DNA of 64,000 nucleotides, taken from NCBI RefSeq assembly GCF_015209965.1, contig NZ_MU158689.1:1-64000 (forward strand), read 5' to 3'. Under the pieces are notes generated by a model. It searched no databases. It saw only the letters and a program-made list of their open reading frames with translations, and had not been told where the DNA came from. The translations under genes and the position numbers were made by a program. This DNA is from Sphingobacterium pedocola (GTDB lineage: Bacteria > Bacteroidota > Bacteroidia > Sphingobacteriales > Sphingobacteriaceae). This document shows, in pieces, positions 17,201 through 26,156 of this stretch (positions are counted from its first letter, which is position 1; the number at the start of each line of letters is the position of its first letter).

Positions 17201-20200
17201 ACCTCGCCGTCGGGCAGACGGAAACCCTTCAAGCCATACATAGCATCACCCAAGCCGATGTAAACCGGGGGGTGGTGTACAATATTGCCGCCGTCACCGC
17301 TTTGGATCCGCAAAGCCGGAGCGTGCAGGCCAGTTCCACCGATCCCGCACCGCTCGATCCGGCCGATCCCAATACACCCATTGCCGATGCCAGCTGTCCG
17401 GCCTGTACCATCACCCCCATTGGGCGCATGGTGCAGTTAGATGTCCGTAAGACAGCCAACCGCAGTAAGATTTATCGCCAAGAAGGGGATGTCATCGAGT
17501 ATACCCTCACCGTTACCAATACCGGTAAGGTCACCCTGTCCAACCTTATCCTCAGCGATCCCAATGCCGACCAGACCACTGTCGGTACGGTAGCGACGTT
17601 AGCCGTGGGACAGACCCGTACCTTTATGCCTACCCATACCGTTACGCAGGCCGATCTCGATCGCGGCGTGGTGTACAACCAGGCCCACGTTACGGGCTTG
17701 GAACCCAAGGGTACGCAGATAGCCGCTTCGTCAGTCGATGGCGCACCGCTGGACAGCAGCGATCCGTTATACGATCCCGCCTGCCCAGACTGTACCATCA
17801 GCCCCATGCTGCAGCAGGCCCGTGTCCACGTCGTCCAGACAGCCGACCGTACACCGGTGTACAAGCAGGTAGGCGATGTAATTCCATATGCCATCACCGT
17901 GACCAATAACGGTAACGTTACGCTACACGATGTCCAGTTGCGGGATGTAGCTACCGGTCAAGAGATCGGTACACCAATAGCACAATTAGCCGTGGGCCAA
18001 AGCGAGGTACGCAACAGTACCCATACCGTTACCCAGGCTGATCTCGACCGGGGTGCTGTTTATAAGCAGGCTGTAGCCCAAGGGTATACCCCTCAAGACG
18101 CGCTTGCAGAAGGCCTTTCTCGTGATGGCGATCCGCTCAGCGCGCTGCATCCCTTGCTCGATCCAGGCTGTCTCGACTGTACCGTATCCCCGTTGCAGCA
18201 GCTTCCCGGCATGTCGCTGCGCAAAACGGTTGATCGTGCCATCGACTACCATCAAGTCGGTCAGCCCATCACCTATACCCTTACCCTTACCAATACTGGC
18301 AACGTTACACTCCATAACCTACAGCTCAGCGATCCCAATGCCGACCAGCAAGCCGTAGCCGATATCACGACCCTTGCCGTTGGCGAAGCGCGTACGTTTA
18401 CCGCTGTGCATACGATTACCCAGGCAGATATTGACCGCGGTGTGGTATACAACCAGGCGCAGGCTATTGGCCAGGATGCTAACCAGCAAGCACTGCGGCA
18501 GCTATCATACGATGGCGATCCCCTTGACGCTAGCCATCCGCTGTTCGATCCAGCTTGCCCGTATTGCACGGTGACCCCTATTCAGCAAGTCGACCAGCTG
18601 CAGCTTATCAAGGTAAGCGACCGCAGTAAACGATACAGCCAAGTAGGTCATGTCATTCCCTACACCATTACCGTTACCAATAGCGGCAACCGCGCGGTGG
18701 ACTATATCCTCGTTACCGATGCCAACGCCGATCAGACCCATGTAGGTTCCGTCGCCCAGTTGGCGGTGGGGCAGAGCCAGTCGTTCACGGCCATGCATAC
18801 CGTTACCCAGGCCGATCTCGATCGGGGTGCCGTGTACAACCAAGCCGTGGCACGCGGCCGGAATCCGGATGCCCAGCAGATCGAAGGCTATTCCAAAGAC
18901 GCCAATCCCCTGGATCCTTCCGATCCCCTTTTCGATACCAACTGTCCCGACTGTACCGTTACCCCTATGGAGCAACTGGCACAGCTCACGCTGCTCAAAC
19001 GGGCCGATCGTACCCGTATCTATAAGGTGGTAGGCGATGTCATTGAGTACCGCATCACCATTGCCAATACCGGCACCGTCAGTCTGCGCGATGTCGTCCT
19101 TACGGATGATAACGCCGATCAGCCCGCTGTAGGTACAGTAGCCAGCCTTGCCGTAGGGCAGACGCGTACCTTTTTTGCCCGTCACACCATTGATCAGGCC
19201 GATGTAGACCGCGGTGCGGTATACAATATTGCCGAAGGGCGCGGTATCGATCCCCGCGGCAGGGAAGTGGAGGCCGTTTCCAGCGATGCCGATCCGTTAG
19301 ATCCCAGCGATCCCGATACACCCGATCCCGATCCCGACTGTCCATCGTGTACCGTTACCCCCATTCAACAGGATGGAGCCATGGACCTCCTTAAGACGGC
19401 CGATCTGACCCAAAAATACCGGTACGTCGGCGAGAAAATACGTTACGAGATCCGCATCCGCAATATCGGTAATGTCACGCTTCAAGGGGTGGTCATTACC
19501 GACGACAACGCCGATGTACCCCGTGTTGGGCAGATCGATGCGTTCGAAGTAGGCGCCTCGCATACCTTTTATGCCGAGCATACTATTACACGCGAAGATA
19601 TGATGCGGGGTTATGTGGCCAATTTGGCCAAGGCTGTGGGTAGCGATCCCATAGGTCGCCCCGTATATGCCGAGTCCAGTAGTGGTAATCCGGTAGATCC
19701 GGACGGGCCACGAGATCCTGACTGTCCGTCATGTACCATTACTCCCTTACCCTGGAAAACGATTGAGGCCGTCGACGACGCCTTTGCGACCATCAACGGT
19801 GGCGCAGGTGGCACCACAGCTAGCGTACTGCAAAACGATTTGCTCCAAGGTGTTGCCGTTGTCGCTTCGGATGTTGACCTGCAGTGGAGCGACGCCGCAC
19901 CGGCAAGGTTTATCCTACATGCGGATGGTACGATCACCGTTCCTGCCAATACGCCAATGGGCGATTATACCATCCAGTACACCGTCTGCGAAAGGCAGAA
20001 TCCCGACAATTGTGCTACAGCTACAGCGTGTTTGACCGTCGAAGCGGCCATTAGAGCCGAAGACGATTATTTTTCCATAACAGGACAGCGCGAGGGTACC
20101 AGTACGGCCAGCGTATTGGACAACGATAGCTATGACGGTCGTGCAATCGATCTACAGCATGTTACGCTACATCCGGGTGATGCCAGTGATCCTGCACTCC

Positions 20201-20598
20201 GAATGGAAGCAGATGGAACCTTATTTGTAGCGGCCGGTACCAAGACCGGTACGTATACCTATAGCTACCGCATCTGCGAAGTGCTTAATCCCCTTAATTG
20301 CGACGAAGCCATCGCCACGATCGTACTCGATGCGTCGGAACTGTTCATACCGAATATCGTAACCCCGAATGATGACGGGAAAAACGATTATTTCGAGGTT
20401 ATTGGGCACGAAGCTTACGACCGGATGACGTTGGTGGTTACCAACCGATGGGGTAATGATGTATACCGCAATGAAAACTACGACAACCGCTGGGGAGGTT
20501 CGGCATTGAGCAATGGTACCTATTTCTATATACTCGAACTTATTAAAGACGGGCAGATACAACGGTATACCGGTTGGGTAATCATTAAAAAATACTAA
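14206..20598 (+). CDS. Giant surface protein with 14 DUF11-like repeats and a T9SS/gliding-motility C-terminal domain
   Basis: A 2130-residue secreted protein with a signal segment (about residues 18-37, LVAFLLAILSIGTAAAAP). Fourteen repeats of about 128 residues follow (residues ~45-1845); each starts near TDRS/ANRS, contains the DUF11-type YTITVTNTGNVTL strand, an AVGQ-T(F)-HT-TQADLDRG(A/V)Y(N) strand, a DPLDPSDP-like linker, and ends in CxxCT(V/I). Two Ig/cadherin-like domains (VDDAFATI..., EDDYFSI...) follow, then a CHU_C-type gliding-motility C-terminal domain (LFIPNIVTPNDDGKNDYFEV to the end), the signal for type B sorting by type IX secretion. The next two genes encode PorP/SprF and OmpA-type partners often seen with such proteins. 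DNA repeats are similar enough to allow recombination. Likely role: long cell-surface stalk or adhesin; ligand unknown. Confidence 0.93.
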   Translation: MKYESQYISPYRRPSYGMGWLVAFLLAILSIGTAAAAPVANPAVQLTKSTNRATSYNKPGQVIEYTISITNTGTVPLYNVQLTDSKADVAIVGNIATFPVGDRRTFISVYTLTQEDIDHGAVYGQATAQARDAGGTLLSVLSIDPGPLDPAQPGTPPVDPRCPTCTVVPLVQQRQLDLVKTSDRSKAYATVGDKIPYTIRLTNSGNVTLHDVVLSDPGADQPAVGTVPTLAVGASRQFTATHTVTQADLDRGAVYNQATAQGQDQKGTGVTALSRDGSPLAPSDPLRDPACLDCTVTRMQRSPGLAVVHTTDRSNAVQQAGQVIAYTISVTNTGNITLYDVRGSGLRTSEGSLLGLAQLAVGERKTISATYTVTQADIDRGVTYQQTLIRAKDAKGIEISGRSVDVDPVGPSHPYYDPGCTGCTVVASLQRPALQLRLTTDRSATYRAVGEVVQYSLVLRNTGNVSLYQVGVTGQQTDVVAIGSTPTLAVGQEISFTTWHTLTQADVDRGAVYVLARALAKDLQGRDLQATSKDDPAAPPPGIPVDPICVDCTIVPVIQQAAMRVVKRTDRDQVYTHAGEVVEYSITVTNTGTVTLFDINLLDANADQAQVGTIPQLGVGQVRTFRAAHTITQGDMDAGIIYNQAMAQGKDTKGQTVRASSTDPDPGSDPDPFCTGCTIITTVQRGAVELLLRGDRSKVFTQVGEKVSYTLTVQNTGNVTLTDVRLDLGTADGVSATAFPQLSVGLTETVTFSQVITQEDIDRGAVYKRVSATAKDAKGIAMSATSSDPNPLGPLDPHVDPACPACTVVPVQQRALLDFRMSGNRSSSYDAVGDELHFSVTLTNSGNVTLTDVVLQDAVGQQAVPLAVPTLLAGDTYTASLTHLLSQADLDRGAVYKQLRATALDPKAKAIQALSRDSDPLLPNDPLIDPNCLACVVVPVSQIRQLEVFKTPDRSQYYSKEGEQITYTITVKNTGNVSLHQVNVRDTNADQPAVGAFANLAVGQTETLQAIHSITQADVNRGVVYNIAAVTALDPQSRSVQASSTDPAPLDPADPNTPIADASCPACTITPIGRMVQLDVRKTANRSKIYRQEGDVIEYTLTVTNTGKVTLSNLILSDPNADQTTVGTVATLAVGQTRTFMPTHTVTQADLDRGVVYNQAHVTGLEPKGTQIAASSVDGAPLDSSDPLYDPACPDCTISPMLQQARVHVVQTADRTPVYKQVGDVIPYAITVTNNGNVTLHDVQLRDVATGQEIGTPIAQLAVGQSEVRNSTHTVTQADLDRGAVYKQAVAQGYTPQDALAEGLSRDGDPLSALHPLLDPGCLDCTVSPLQQLPGMSLRKTVDRAIDYHQVGQPITYTLTLTNTGNVTLHNLQLSDPNADQQAVADITTLAVGEARTFTAVHTITQADIDRGVVYNQAQAIGQDANQQALRQLSYDGDPLDASHPLFDPACPYCTVTPIQQVDQLQLIKVSDRSKRYSQVGHVIPYTITVTNSGNRAVDYILVTDANADQTHVGSVAQLAVGQSQSFTAMHTVTQADLDRGAVYNQAVARGRNPDAQQIEGYSKDANPLDPSDPLFDTNCPDCTVTPMEQLAQLTLLKRADRTRIYKVVGDVIEYRITIANTGTVSLRDVVLTDDNADQPAVGTVASLAVGQTRTFFARHTIDQADVDRGAVYNIAEGRGIDPRGREVEAVSSDADPLDPSDPDTPDPDPDCPSCTVTPIQQDGAMDLLKTADLTQKYRYVGEKIRYEIRIRNIGNVTLQGVVITDDNADVPRVGQIDAFEVGASHTFYAEHTITREDMMRGYVANLAKAVGSDPIGRPVYAESSSGNPVDPDGPRDPDCPSCTITPLPWKTIEAVDDAFATINGGAGGTTASVLQNDLLQGVAVVASDVDLQWSDAAPARFILHADGTITVPANTPMGDYTIQYTVCERQNPDNCATATACLTVEAAIRAEDDYFSITGQREGTSTASVLDNDSYDGRAIDLQHVTLHPGDASDPALRMEADGTLFVAAGTKTGTYTYSYRICEVLNPLNCDEAIATIVLDASELFIPNIVTPNDDGKNDYFEVIGHEAYDRMTLVVTNRWGNDVYRNENYDNRWGGSALSNGTYFYILELIKDGQIQRYTGWVIIKKY

Positions 20599-20606
20599 AA
20601 ACGGAA

Positions 20607-21626
20607 ATGGTAAGTTATAAATTAAGGACATTATATCTGGTTATCATCATACTGCTCGCCTGTTTGCAGCAGCTGTTTGCACAGCAGAATATTCAGTTTA
20701 CACAGTATGTATTCAACTCCATCAGTGTTAATCCCGCCTATGCGGGATACAAAGAGGAGTGGTTTGGGCAGCTTGCGCTTCGCAGCCAATGGATGGGTAT
20801 GAATGGTGGGGTCAAAACAGGCTCCCTCTCGCTCGATGGGGTACTCGATGAACGTAGCCGCCGGCACGGTGTGGGCATACAGCTGGTCGCCGACGCCATT
20901 GGCGCGCAGTCGGCCAACAGTCTCTACGCCAATTATGCCTTGCGCGTGCAGCTCGATCGCGCCGACCGCCACCGCCTCAGCTTTGGCATCGCGGGCGGAA
21001 TTACGCAATACAGCCTCGATGGGGATAAGCTGCGGTACCGTGATGAAGGCGACGGCGCTATTGCCGACGGATTGCAGGCTACCTGGCATCCCGATATCCG
21101 GCTGGGTGTATTGTACAGTAGTCAGAAATGGTATGCCGGTGCAGCAGTTCAGGATCTGTTTGCCGGTTCGGATGCACGGGATGTTCTGGAGTTTAGCGGT
21201 AATACCGTCCAGAGTCTGTATCGAAGGCTACATGCCTATTACATCGCGGGCATCCTGTTCCAGCTGGATCCCGGTTTGAAGCTGCGTCCCAGTATCCTGG
21301 TTAAGGATGATTTCAAGGGACCCACCTCGATCGATCTCAACGCGCTCTTCATCTTTCAGGACCGGTTTTGGGTCGGTGGCGGGTGGCGTAGCCGGGCAAA
21401 GCTGCTGCGCAGGGAATACCAGATGGCTTCGGCCGATAAACTTAGTGGACAGAGCGCGCTGACCGGTATTGCACAGTTTCAGGTGAGTTCACGATTGCGG
21501 ATCGGCTATTCGTACGACCATATGCTGGGCACGATGAGTAGCCTACAGCAGGGAACCCACGAAATCACGATGGGCATTACATTCCAGCACAAACATGACC
21601 GAATCCGTAACCCCCGTTATTTTTAG
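20607..21626 (+). CDS. PorP/SprF family outer-membrane protein (type IX secretion partner)
   Basis: A 339-residue outer-membrane protein with a signal peptide (ends LFAQQ, about residue 26). The family signature starts right after: NIQFTQYVFNSISVNPAYAGY, followed by the strand-rich barrel (QLALRSQWMGMNG, GVGIQLVADAIG, LSFGIAGGITQYSLDG). PorP/SprF proteins are needed for secretion or anchoring of proteins with CHU_C-type sorting domains. It starts 8 nt after the giant protein and overlaps or abuts the OmpA gene, so the three are one operon. Confidence 0.92.
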   Translation: MVSYKLRTLYLVIIILLACLQQLFAQQNIQFTQYVFNSISVNPAYAGYKEEWFGQLALRSQWMGMNGGVKTGSLSLDGVLDERSRRHGVGIQLVADAIGAQSANSLYANYALRVQLDRADRHRLSFGIAGGITQYSLDGDKLRYRDEGDGAIADGLQATWHPDIRLGVLYSSQKWYAGAAVQDLFAGSDARDVLEFSGNTVQSLYRRLHAYYIAGILFQLDPGLKLRPSILVKDDFKGPTSIDLNALFIFQDRFWVGGGWRSRAKLLRREYQMASADKLSGQSALTGIAQFQVSSRLRIGYSYDHMLGTMSSLQQGTHEITMGITFQHKHDRIRNPRYF

Positions 21627-21639
21627 CGATCTATACCGC

Positions 21640-23601
21640 ATGAAGCATATCGATTACACCTCCGCTATCCGTACGTTCCTGTTTGCCTGCACGTTGCTGT
21701 TTAATCAGTTCAGCATCCAGGCGCAGGAGTTGCCCAGCCGGCGATCCCGCGCGCAGTTGCGCTATGACAAGATGGAGTATGCCCAGGCCGCCATCCTGTT
21801 GGAGCCGCTTGTCGATGTACGAAAGCCCAAGACGGCCGACATGGAACTGCTGGCCAAAAGCCAGTTGCAGATCAACCGCTACGACCGGGCACTCAACTGG
21901 TATACGCGTGTTGCCCAGCAGCCGGATGCCGGCCGTACCGCCCGGCACGAGTTTGCCCGGGTGCTTAAGCTTCAGGGCCGGCATGAAGAGGCTAAGATCC
22001 AGTATCGGGATATCCTGCAGTACTGGGGGCCCGACGCAGCCGTCTCGAAAGCCATAGCCGGCGTAGATTCGGCCATGGTATGGATGAAGCAGCCTACCGG
22101 CCATCAGCTGGTCAACCTCCGCGCGCTGAACAGTGCATCGTCCGATTTTGGATTGCAGGCCAACGATTATGGGTTTATCTTCGTGAGTGAAGAAGATCTT
22201 TCGCAGTCGCGCCGTGCCGGTATGACCGACAAGCCGTACCTGCGGCTCTTTTCTGCACAAGAGACTTCAAACGGGGACTGGTCGGCCCCCCACCTCATGC
22301 ACGGGCCCTTTAACCGGGGCGACTATCACATCGGACCGGTGTCGGTACAACCAGATGGCGAGGCCCTGTACGTAACGCGCACTTACGGTGGCAATGCGTC
22401 ACAACGACGCCGGTCTGCTGGCAACACCTGGCTCACGCAGCACCTCGAACTGAAGATCTACGATCGGGCAGACGGGGCATGGCTGGAGCGCGATTTTCCA
22501 TACAATAAGGTCGATAGCTATTCGGTGGGCCATGCTGCATTTAGCCGCGACGGGCAGCTGCTGTATTTTGTGTCCGATATGCCCGGCGGCCATGGGGGTG
22601 CCGATATCTGGTGTTGTGAGCGCCGGGCCGACGGCAGCTGGGGATTGCCCTATAATGCCGGCGCGCAGATCAATAGCCCGGGAGATGAGCTGTTTCCCTA
22701 CGTATATGGTAATGATAGCCTCTTTTTCGCCAGCGACGGGCATGTTGGTATGGGCGGATTAGACCTATTCCGGGCCGTAGGTCAGCGGGCCAGCTTCAGC
22801 AAGCCTGTAAATCTTGGTTTCCCCCTCAATTCATCAGCGGATGATTTTGGCTTTATGCTGGAGGCAGATGATGCAACAGGTAGCAAGGGTTTTCTTTCGT
22901 CCAACCGGATTGGTGGAATGGGATCCGATGATATCTATCAGTTTAGTTACCGTAAGCCGCAGGTCCATATCTGGCTGGACGTATCGGCGCAGGATAAAAA
23001 AAGCGGGGCGGCCCTGCCGGGTACGGCTGTCGTGCTTCTCGATAAGCAGGATCGGGTCCACGCCCAGACGACGACCGACGCGCAAGGCAGGGTGAAGTTC
23101 ACCCTGGAGAAAAATACCGCTTACGTTGTAAAGGGAGAGCAGAAAGGGTACCATCTGGATACCGCACCTGTTGCGGCTGTAGATCCCGCCCGCGACACGA
23201 CGTTGTACCTGCACTTAATGTTGCAGCCCATTTCGACGGTAGGCGAGCGGTTTGTGCTCGAAGACATCTACTATGATTTTGATAAGTATGCGATCCGGCC
23301 CGACGCGGCGTTGGTGCTCGATCAATTGGTGTCCACCCTGCGGAGTAATCCCAGTCTGTCCATTGAACTTTCGAGCCATACCGATAGCCGGGGTACGGCA
23401 GCGTACAATGCACTGCTCTCGCAACGACGGGCACAGGCGGCTGTAGATTACCTCGTGCAAAGTGGTATCGCGCGAGGGCGGATGCGGGCCAAAGGCTATG
23501 GTGAGACCAAACCGGTGAACCACTGTGTCGATGGTATGGCCTGTAGCGAAGAGGCCCATCAGGCTAACCGGCGTACCGAGATCGAAGTGTTAACGTATTA
23601 A
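21640..23601 (+). CDS. TPR-PD40-OmpA family protein (PorE-like peptidoglycan anchor)
   Basis: A 653-residue exported protein from ATG 21640; the frame stays open to 21595 inside the PorP gene, but MKHIDYTS begins the signal segment (LFACTLLFNQFSIQAQE). Order: TPR-like helices (residues ~30-150), WD40-like PD40 beta-propeller (about 165-440, e.g. FSRDGQLLYFVSDMPGGHGGADIW), a carboxypeptidase-like Ig domain (~445-530), and a C-terminal OmpA domain (~540-653; YYDFDKYAIRPDAALVLDQL, HTDSRGT, QRRAQAAVDYL, NRRTEIEV). The OmpA domain binds peptidoglycan. The same four-domain plan is known in PorE of type IX secretion. It overlaps or abuts the PorP/SprF gene and ends before a hairpin. Confidence 0.92.
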   Translation: MKHIDYTSAIRTFLFACTLLFNQFSIQAQELPSRRSRAQLRYDKMEYAQAAILLEPLVDVRKPKTADMELLAKSQLQINRYDRALNWYTRVAQQPDAGRTARHEFARVLKLQGRHEEAKIQYRDILQYWGPDAAVSKAIAGVDSAMVWMKQPTGHQLVNLRALNSASSDFGLQANDYGFIFVSEEDLSQSRRAGMTDKPYLRLFSAQETSNGDWSAPHLMHGPFNRGDYHIGPVSVQPDGEALYVTRTYGGNASQRRRSAGNTWLTQHLELKIYDRADGAWLERDFPYNKVDSYSVGHAAFSRDGQLLYFVSDMPGGHGGADIWCCERRADGSWGLPYNAGAQINSPGDELFPYVYGNDSLFFASDGHVGMGGLDLFRAVGQRASFSKPVNLGFPLNSSADDFGFMLEADDATGSKGFLSSNRIGGMGSDDIYQFSYRKPQVHIWLDVSAQDKKSGAALPGTAVVLLDKQDRVHAQTTTDAQGRVKFTLEKNTAYVVKGEQKGYHLDTAPVAAVDPARDTTLYLHLMLQPISTVGERFVLEDIYYDFDKYAIRPDAALVLDQLVSTLRSNPSLSIELSSHTDSRGTAAYNALLSQRRAQAAVDYLVQSGIARGRMRAKGYGETKPVNHCVDGMACSEEAHQANRRTEIEVLTY

Positions 23602-23603
23602 AA

Positions 23604-23623
23604 AATACCCCGAAAGGGGTATT
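23604..23623 (+). terminator. GAAA-loop hairpin after the T9SS operon
   Basis: Perfect 8-bp stem AATACCCC/GGGGTATT with GAAA tetraloop, directly after the OmpA gene stop. A T-run follows only on the minus strand, so termination on the plus strand would be imperfect. Confidence 0.6.
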
Positions 23624-23675
23624 GCTGAAGAGGTCGATTCGTGTTACCTTGGCCGTCAACTTTGTGCGAAAATAA

Positions 23676-23719
23676 TGATATATATCACCATTTTTGAACG
23701 TATGAATGTCGTACATTTG
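23676..23719 (+). promoter_or_regulatory. Palindrome and -7 box upstream of the TPR-HTH regulator
   Basis: Perfect palindrome TGATATATATCA (23676-23687), then TTTG (23693-23696) and TACATTTG (23712-23719, fits TAnnTTTG; spacing 15 rather than about 19). If used, translation starts at ATG 23733 or 23742. Confidence 0.4.
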
Positions 23720-23732
23720 CAACTTGTTACCT

Positions 23733-25457
23733 ATGAATAACATGCCTTTAAGATTGTTGAACCGTGTATTGATCTACTGCAGTATAATATGGAGTGTGAG
23801 TTGCTCTACGCCGTCTGGGGATCTGGATCTACAGGCCGTGCAAACTGCCCTTGAGACACCGATCGATTATGGCAAGGATACAGCTGCGCTGGAGCAGCAG
23901 GTTGGCACATTATGCCGGCAAGCTGAAGAAGAAAACGATGCGCTCTTGCTGTGGGCCTACTACCTCCGTATGGCGGATGGGTATTCCATTGCGCATGACG
24001 GCGTGAATGATCGGAGCGACGCATTTTTTCAAGAAGCACAGGCCCTTGCAGCAGAAATCAACCGGCCCGCGCTGTTATTGGTTACCAATATCCGCAATGG
24101 GTACTATCTGTTTACGTACCGTAAGATCTCAGAAGCCATTCCCTATTTCATGTATGCGTCGACGCTGTTAGATGAGTCCGATCTGAGGCAGGTGCCGCAG
24201 CTCGTGAGGCATATGGATTACCTCGCCCGGTTTTTCAGCTACATTGGCGATCATAAGAGGGCCGTTGCCGCTGTGGAGCGGGGGTTACAATTTACGTCCG
24301 CATCCAGTCGGCAGGAAGCCGAGATGTACAATGCGATGGCCGTTTATCTGAAACGGGATAATAAACCAGAGGAGGCTGTGGGTTATTTTTCCAAGGCCCT
24401 TGAAGTGGCCCGGCAGGCAAAAGATACCGTATGGGTCGGAATCGTGCTGGGCAACCTGGCCGATATGAAATACCAGAATGGCGAAGTCGAAGAAGCAATT
24501 ACCGATCTTAAACAGAATATCGCCTATTCGATACAATACGGCGAACACCTGGATGCCATGCGTGCGCTGATCAATCTTTCGGAGATGTATGTCAATGAAA
24601 ATCGGTATGTGCAGGCCAAGGATGCAGTACAGCAAGCTATTCCCTACATAGAAGAAAAGCCCTATTTTTTGGTTTATAAGCTCAAGGTATCTAAGTTGTT
24701 GGCTAAGATAGCCCAGTACGAAGGCGATTGGGAAGTGGAGTTGGCGCAGCTCAACCGTGTCGTTAGGCTGCAGGAGGCGATTGCAAAGCGGGAAGATGCC
24801 GAACATCTGCAGCGGAGCTACTGGCGCTGGAAGCAGGAGCGTGATCAAAATGCCCTGGCTGCTGTGGCCGATCTGAAGAGGCGAAATCAGATTTATTTGC
24901 GTGTGGGCCTTTTCATCCTTTTCTTGATGACCGTTATCGGTGGACTTCTTATCGGGCGGTATCGCCAGCGGCTGCGAACGAGAACCCTCCTTTTAGAAAA
25001 GAAGCGTATGGAAGAAACGTTAGAAAGGCAGCAAATGGGGGAAGAGATTGCAGTGCTTCGCAGTTCGTTAGATGAATTTACCAATACCCTCCGCATCAAT
25101 GATCTTGTTATACAGAAGTTAAAAGAGGAAAACAGTACGGAAAAAGACAATAACTTCTCCGAATCATTGGAGAATCTGCTCGATTCGCATCTGATGACAG
25201 ACACGCGCTGGCTCAAATTCAAAGCCATCTTTGATCGGGTGCATCACGGGTATCTGGCCGAGCTAAAGCGGCAGCATCCGCAGCTAACGGAAAACGACCT
25301 GCGGATCATCGCCTTGCAGAAGTTAGAGCTCAGTAACCGGAGCATGGGGGATATCCTGGGGATATCCGTCGACGGGGTCAAAAAAGCAAAACAACGGCTG
25401 AAGAAGAAACTAGACGTCGATATTTATCAAGATGCCGATGTGCTGGAGCGGAAATAA
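23733..25457 (+). CDS. TPR membrane regulator with LuxR-like HTH
   Basis: A 574-residue protein from ATG 23733; the frame is open to ATG 23706, but a promoter-like box falls between them. The N-terminus is a signal or lipoprotein leader (LIYCSIIWSVSCSTPSG, with a Cys after the hydrophobic part). Residues ~40-380 are TPR-type helical repeats, e.g. AEMYNAMAVYLKR and AIPYIEEKPYFLV. One TM helix (VGLFILFLMTVIGGLLIG, near 397-416) is followed by a coiled coil and a C-terminal HTH of the LuxR kind (LTENDLRIIALQKLELSNRSMGDILG, then GVKKAKQRLKKKL). This plan is common among Bacteroidota one-component regulators. It lies between the secretion operon and the exopolysaccharide locus; targets are unknown. 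Confidence 0.85.
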   Translation: MNNMPLRLLNRVLIYCSIIWSVSCSTPSGDLDLQAVQTALETPIDYGKDTAALEQQVGTLCRQAEEENDALLLWAYYLRMADGYSIAHDGVNDRSDAFFQEAQALAAEINRPALLLVTNIRNGYYLFTYRKISEAIPYFMYASTLLDESDLRQVPQLVRHMDYLARFFSYIGDHKRAVAAVERGLQFTSASSRQEAEMYNAMAVYLKRDNKPEEAVGYFSKALEVARQAKDTVWVGIVLGNLADMKYQNGEVEEAITDLKQNIAYSIQYGEHLDAMRALINLSEMYVNENRYVQAKDAVQQAIPYIEEKPYFLVYKLKVSKLLAKIAQYEGDWEVELAQLNRVVRLQEAIAKREDAEHLQRSYWRWKQERDQNALAAVADLKRRNQIYLRVGLFILFLMTVIGGLLIGRYRQRLRTRTLLLEKKRMEETLERQQMGEEIAVLRSSLDEFTNTLRINDLVIQKLKEENSTEKDNNFSESLENLLDSHLMTDTRWLKFKAIFDRVHHGYLAELKRQHPQLTENDLRIIALQKLELSNRSMGDILGISVDGVKKAKQRLKKKLDVDIYQDADVLERK

Positions 25458-25670
25458 TTTTTGGGTAGTGTCTTTTGTAAGATACTTATAAACAGTGATT
25501 TGATGCATTGTCCCCCTTTTGTCCCCTGTCTAGATGTGATAACATTAACTCATTTTTGCGATGTTTGTAAAGGAATCGCTACAATAGTGCGAAACCGATA
25601 TACAGTAAAAATAAAAATAGCAGTAAATGCAAACTAAGCGAAGTAAAATAAGTAATGAATACGTAAATTG

Positions 25671-26156
25671 ATGAATACCGTTTTTATCCTAGGCAGTGGC
25701 ATCCTCTCTTTTGCTGCATTTTCCTTTATCCAACAGCTCATGCTCAGTAAACGTTTGCAGCAATTTGCAAGTCTGCGTATGCGTGTGATAAAGAAGGGTG
25801 ACGACAAAGAAGGTAATACCACCACGGGAACCTTTTTGTTTCAGATGGAAGCGACGGATAGAAGGCTTCGTGAGGTCGTCATCGCAGGCATCCATTTACC
25901 GGGGACAAACCTTCAGGTGCATATAGCAAATCAGCTTTCCTTTGAAGTGCAAGATATATACGAACCTCTTCCTGTGCGTTCCGTGGGATTTCGTTGCGAC
26001 AGCGACAAGCTTGTAGGCATGCGTGCTCGGCAGCGGGTTGTGGAAGTAGAAGGGTATATGCGCTTGGAAAAGAATCAGCGCGTACCGTTTACGTATAAAG
26101 TACATATGGAGATGCGGGGCGCGAAGCAATTTGAGGGGAAAGAAGCGATGGCCTGA
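25671..26156 (+). CDS. Conserved-looking protein of unknown function with an N-terminal hydrophobic segment
   Basis: A 161-residue protein from ATG 25671. An N-terminal hydrophobic helix (about residues 4-20) suggests membrane anchoring or export. The rest looks beta-rich with charged strands (FLFQMEATDRRLREVVIAG, RQRVVEVEGYMRLEKN) and no catalytic motif that I recognise. It is a single gene on the plus strand, 213 nt after the TPR regulator and about 520 nt before the exopolysaccharide locus. I do not recognise the family. Confidence 0.65.
   Translation: MNTVFILGSGILSFAAFSFIQQLMLSKRLQQFASLRMRVIKKGDDKEGNTTTGTFLFQMEATDRRLREVVIAGIHLPGTNLQVHIANQLSFEVQDIYEPLPVRSVGFRCDSDKLVGMRARQRVVEVEGYMRLEKNQRVPFTYKVHMEMRGAKQFEGKEAMA

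Noticed and set aside
14248..19949. Long antisense and out-of-frame open frames across the giant gene
   Set aside because: They repeat with the period of the DUF11 repeats and are shadows of a G+C-rich repetitive gene; no start signals or domains.
21595..21639. Earlier start of the OmpA-type gene inside the PorP/SprF gene
   Set aside because: The signal peptide fits ATG 21640; the extra 15 codons are the end of the preceding gene in another frame.
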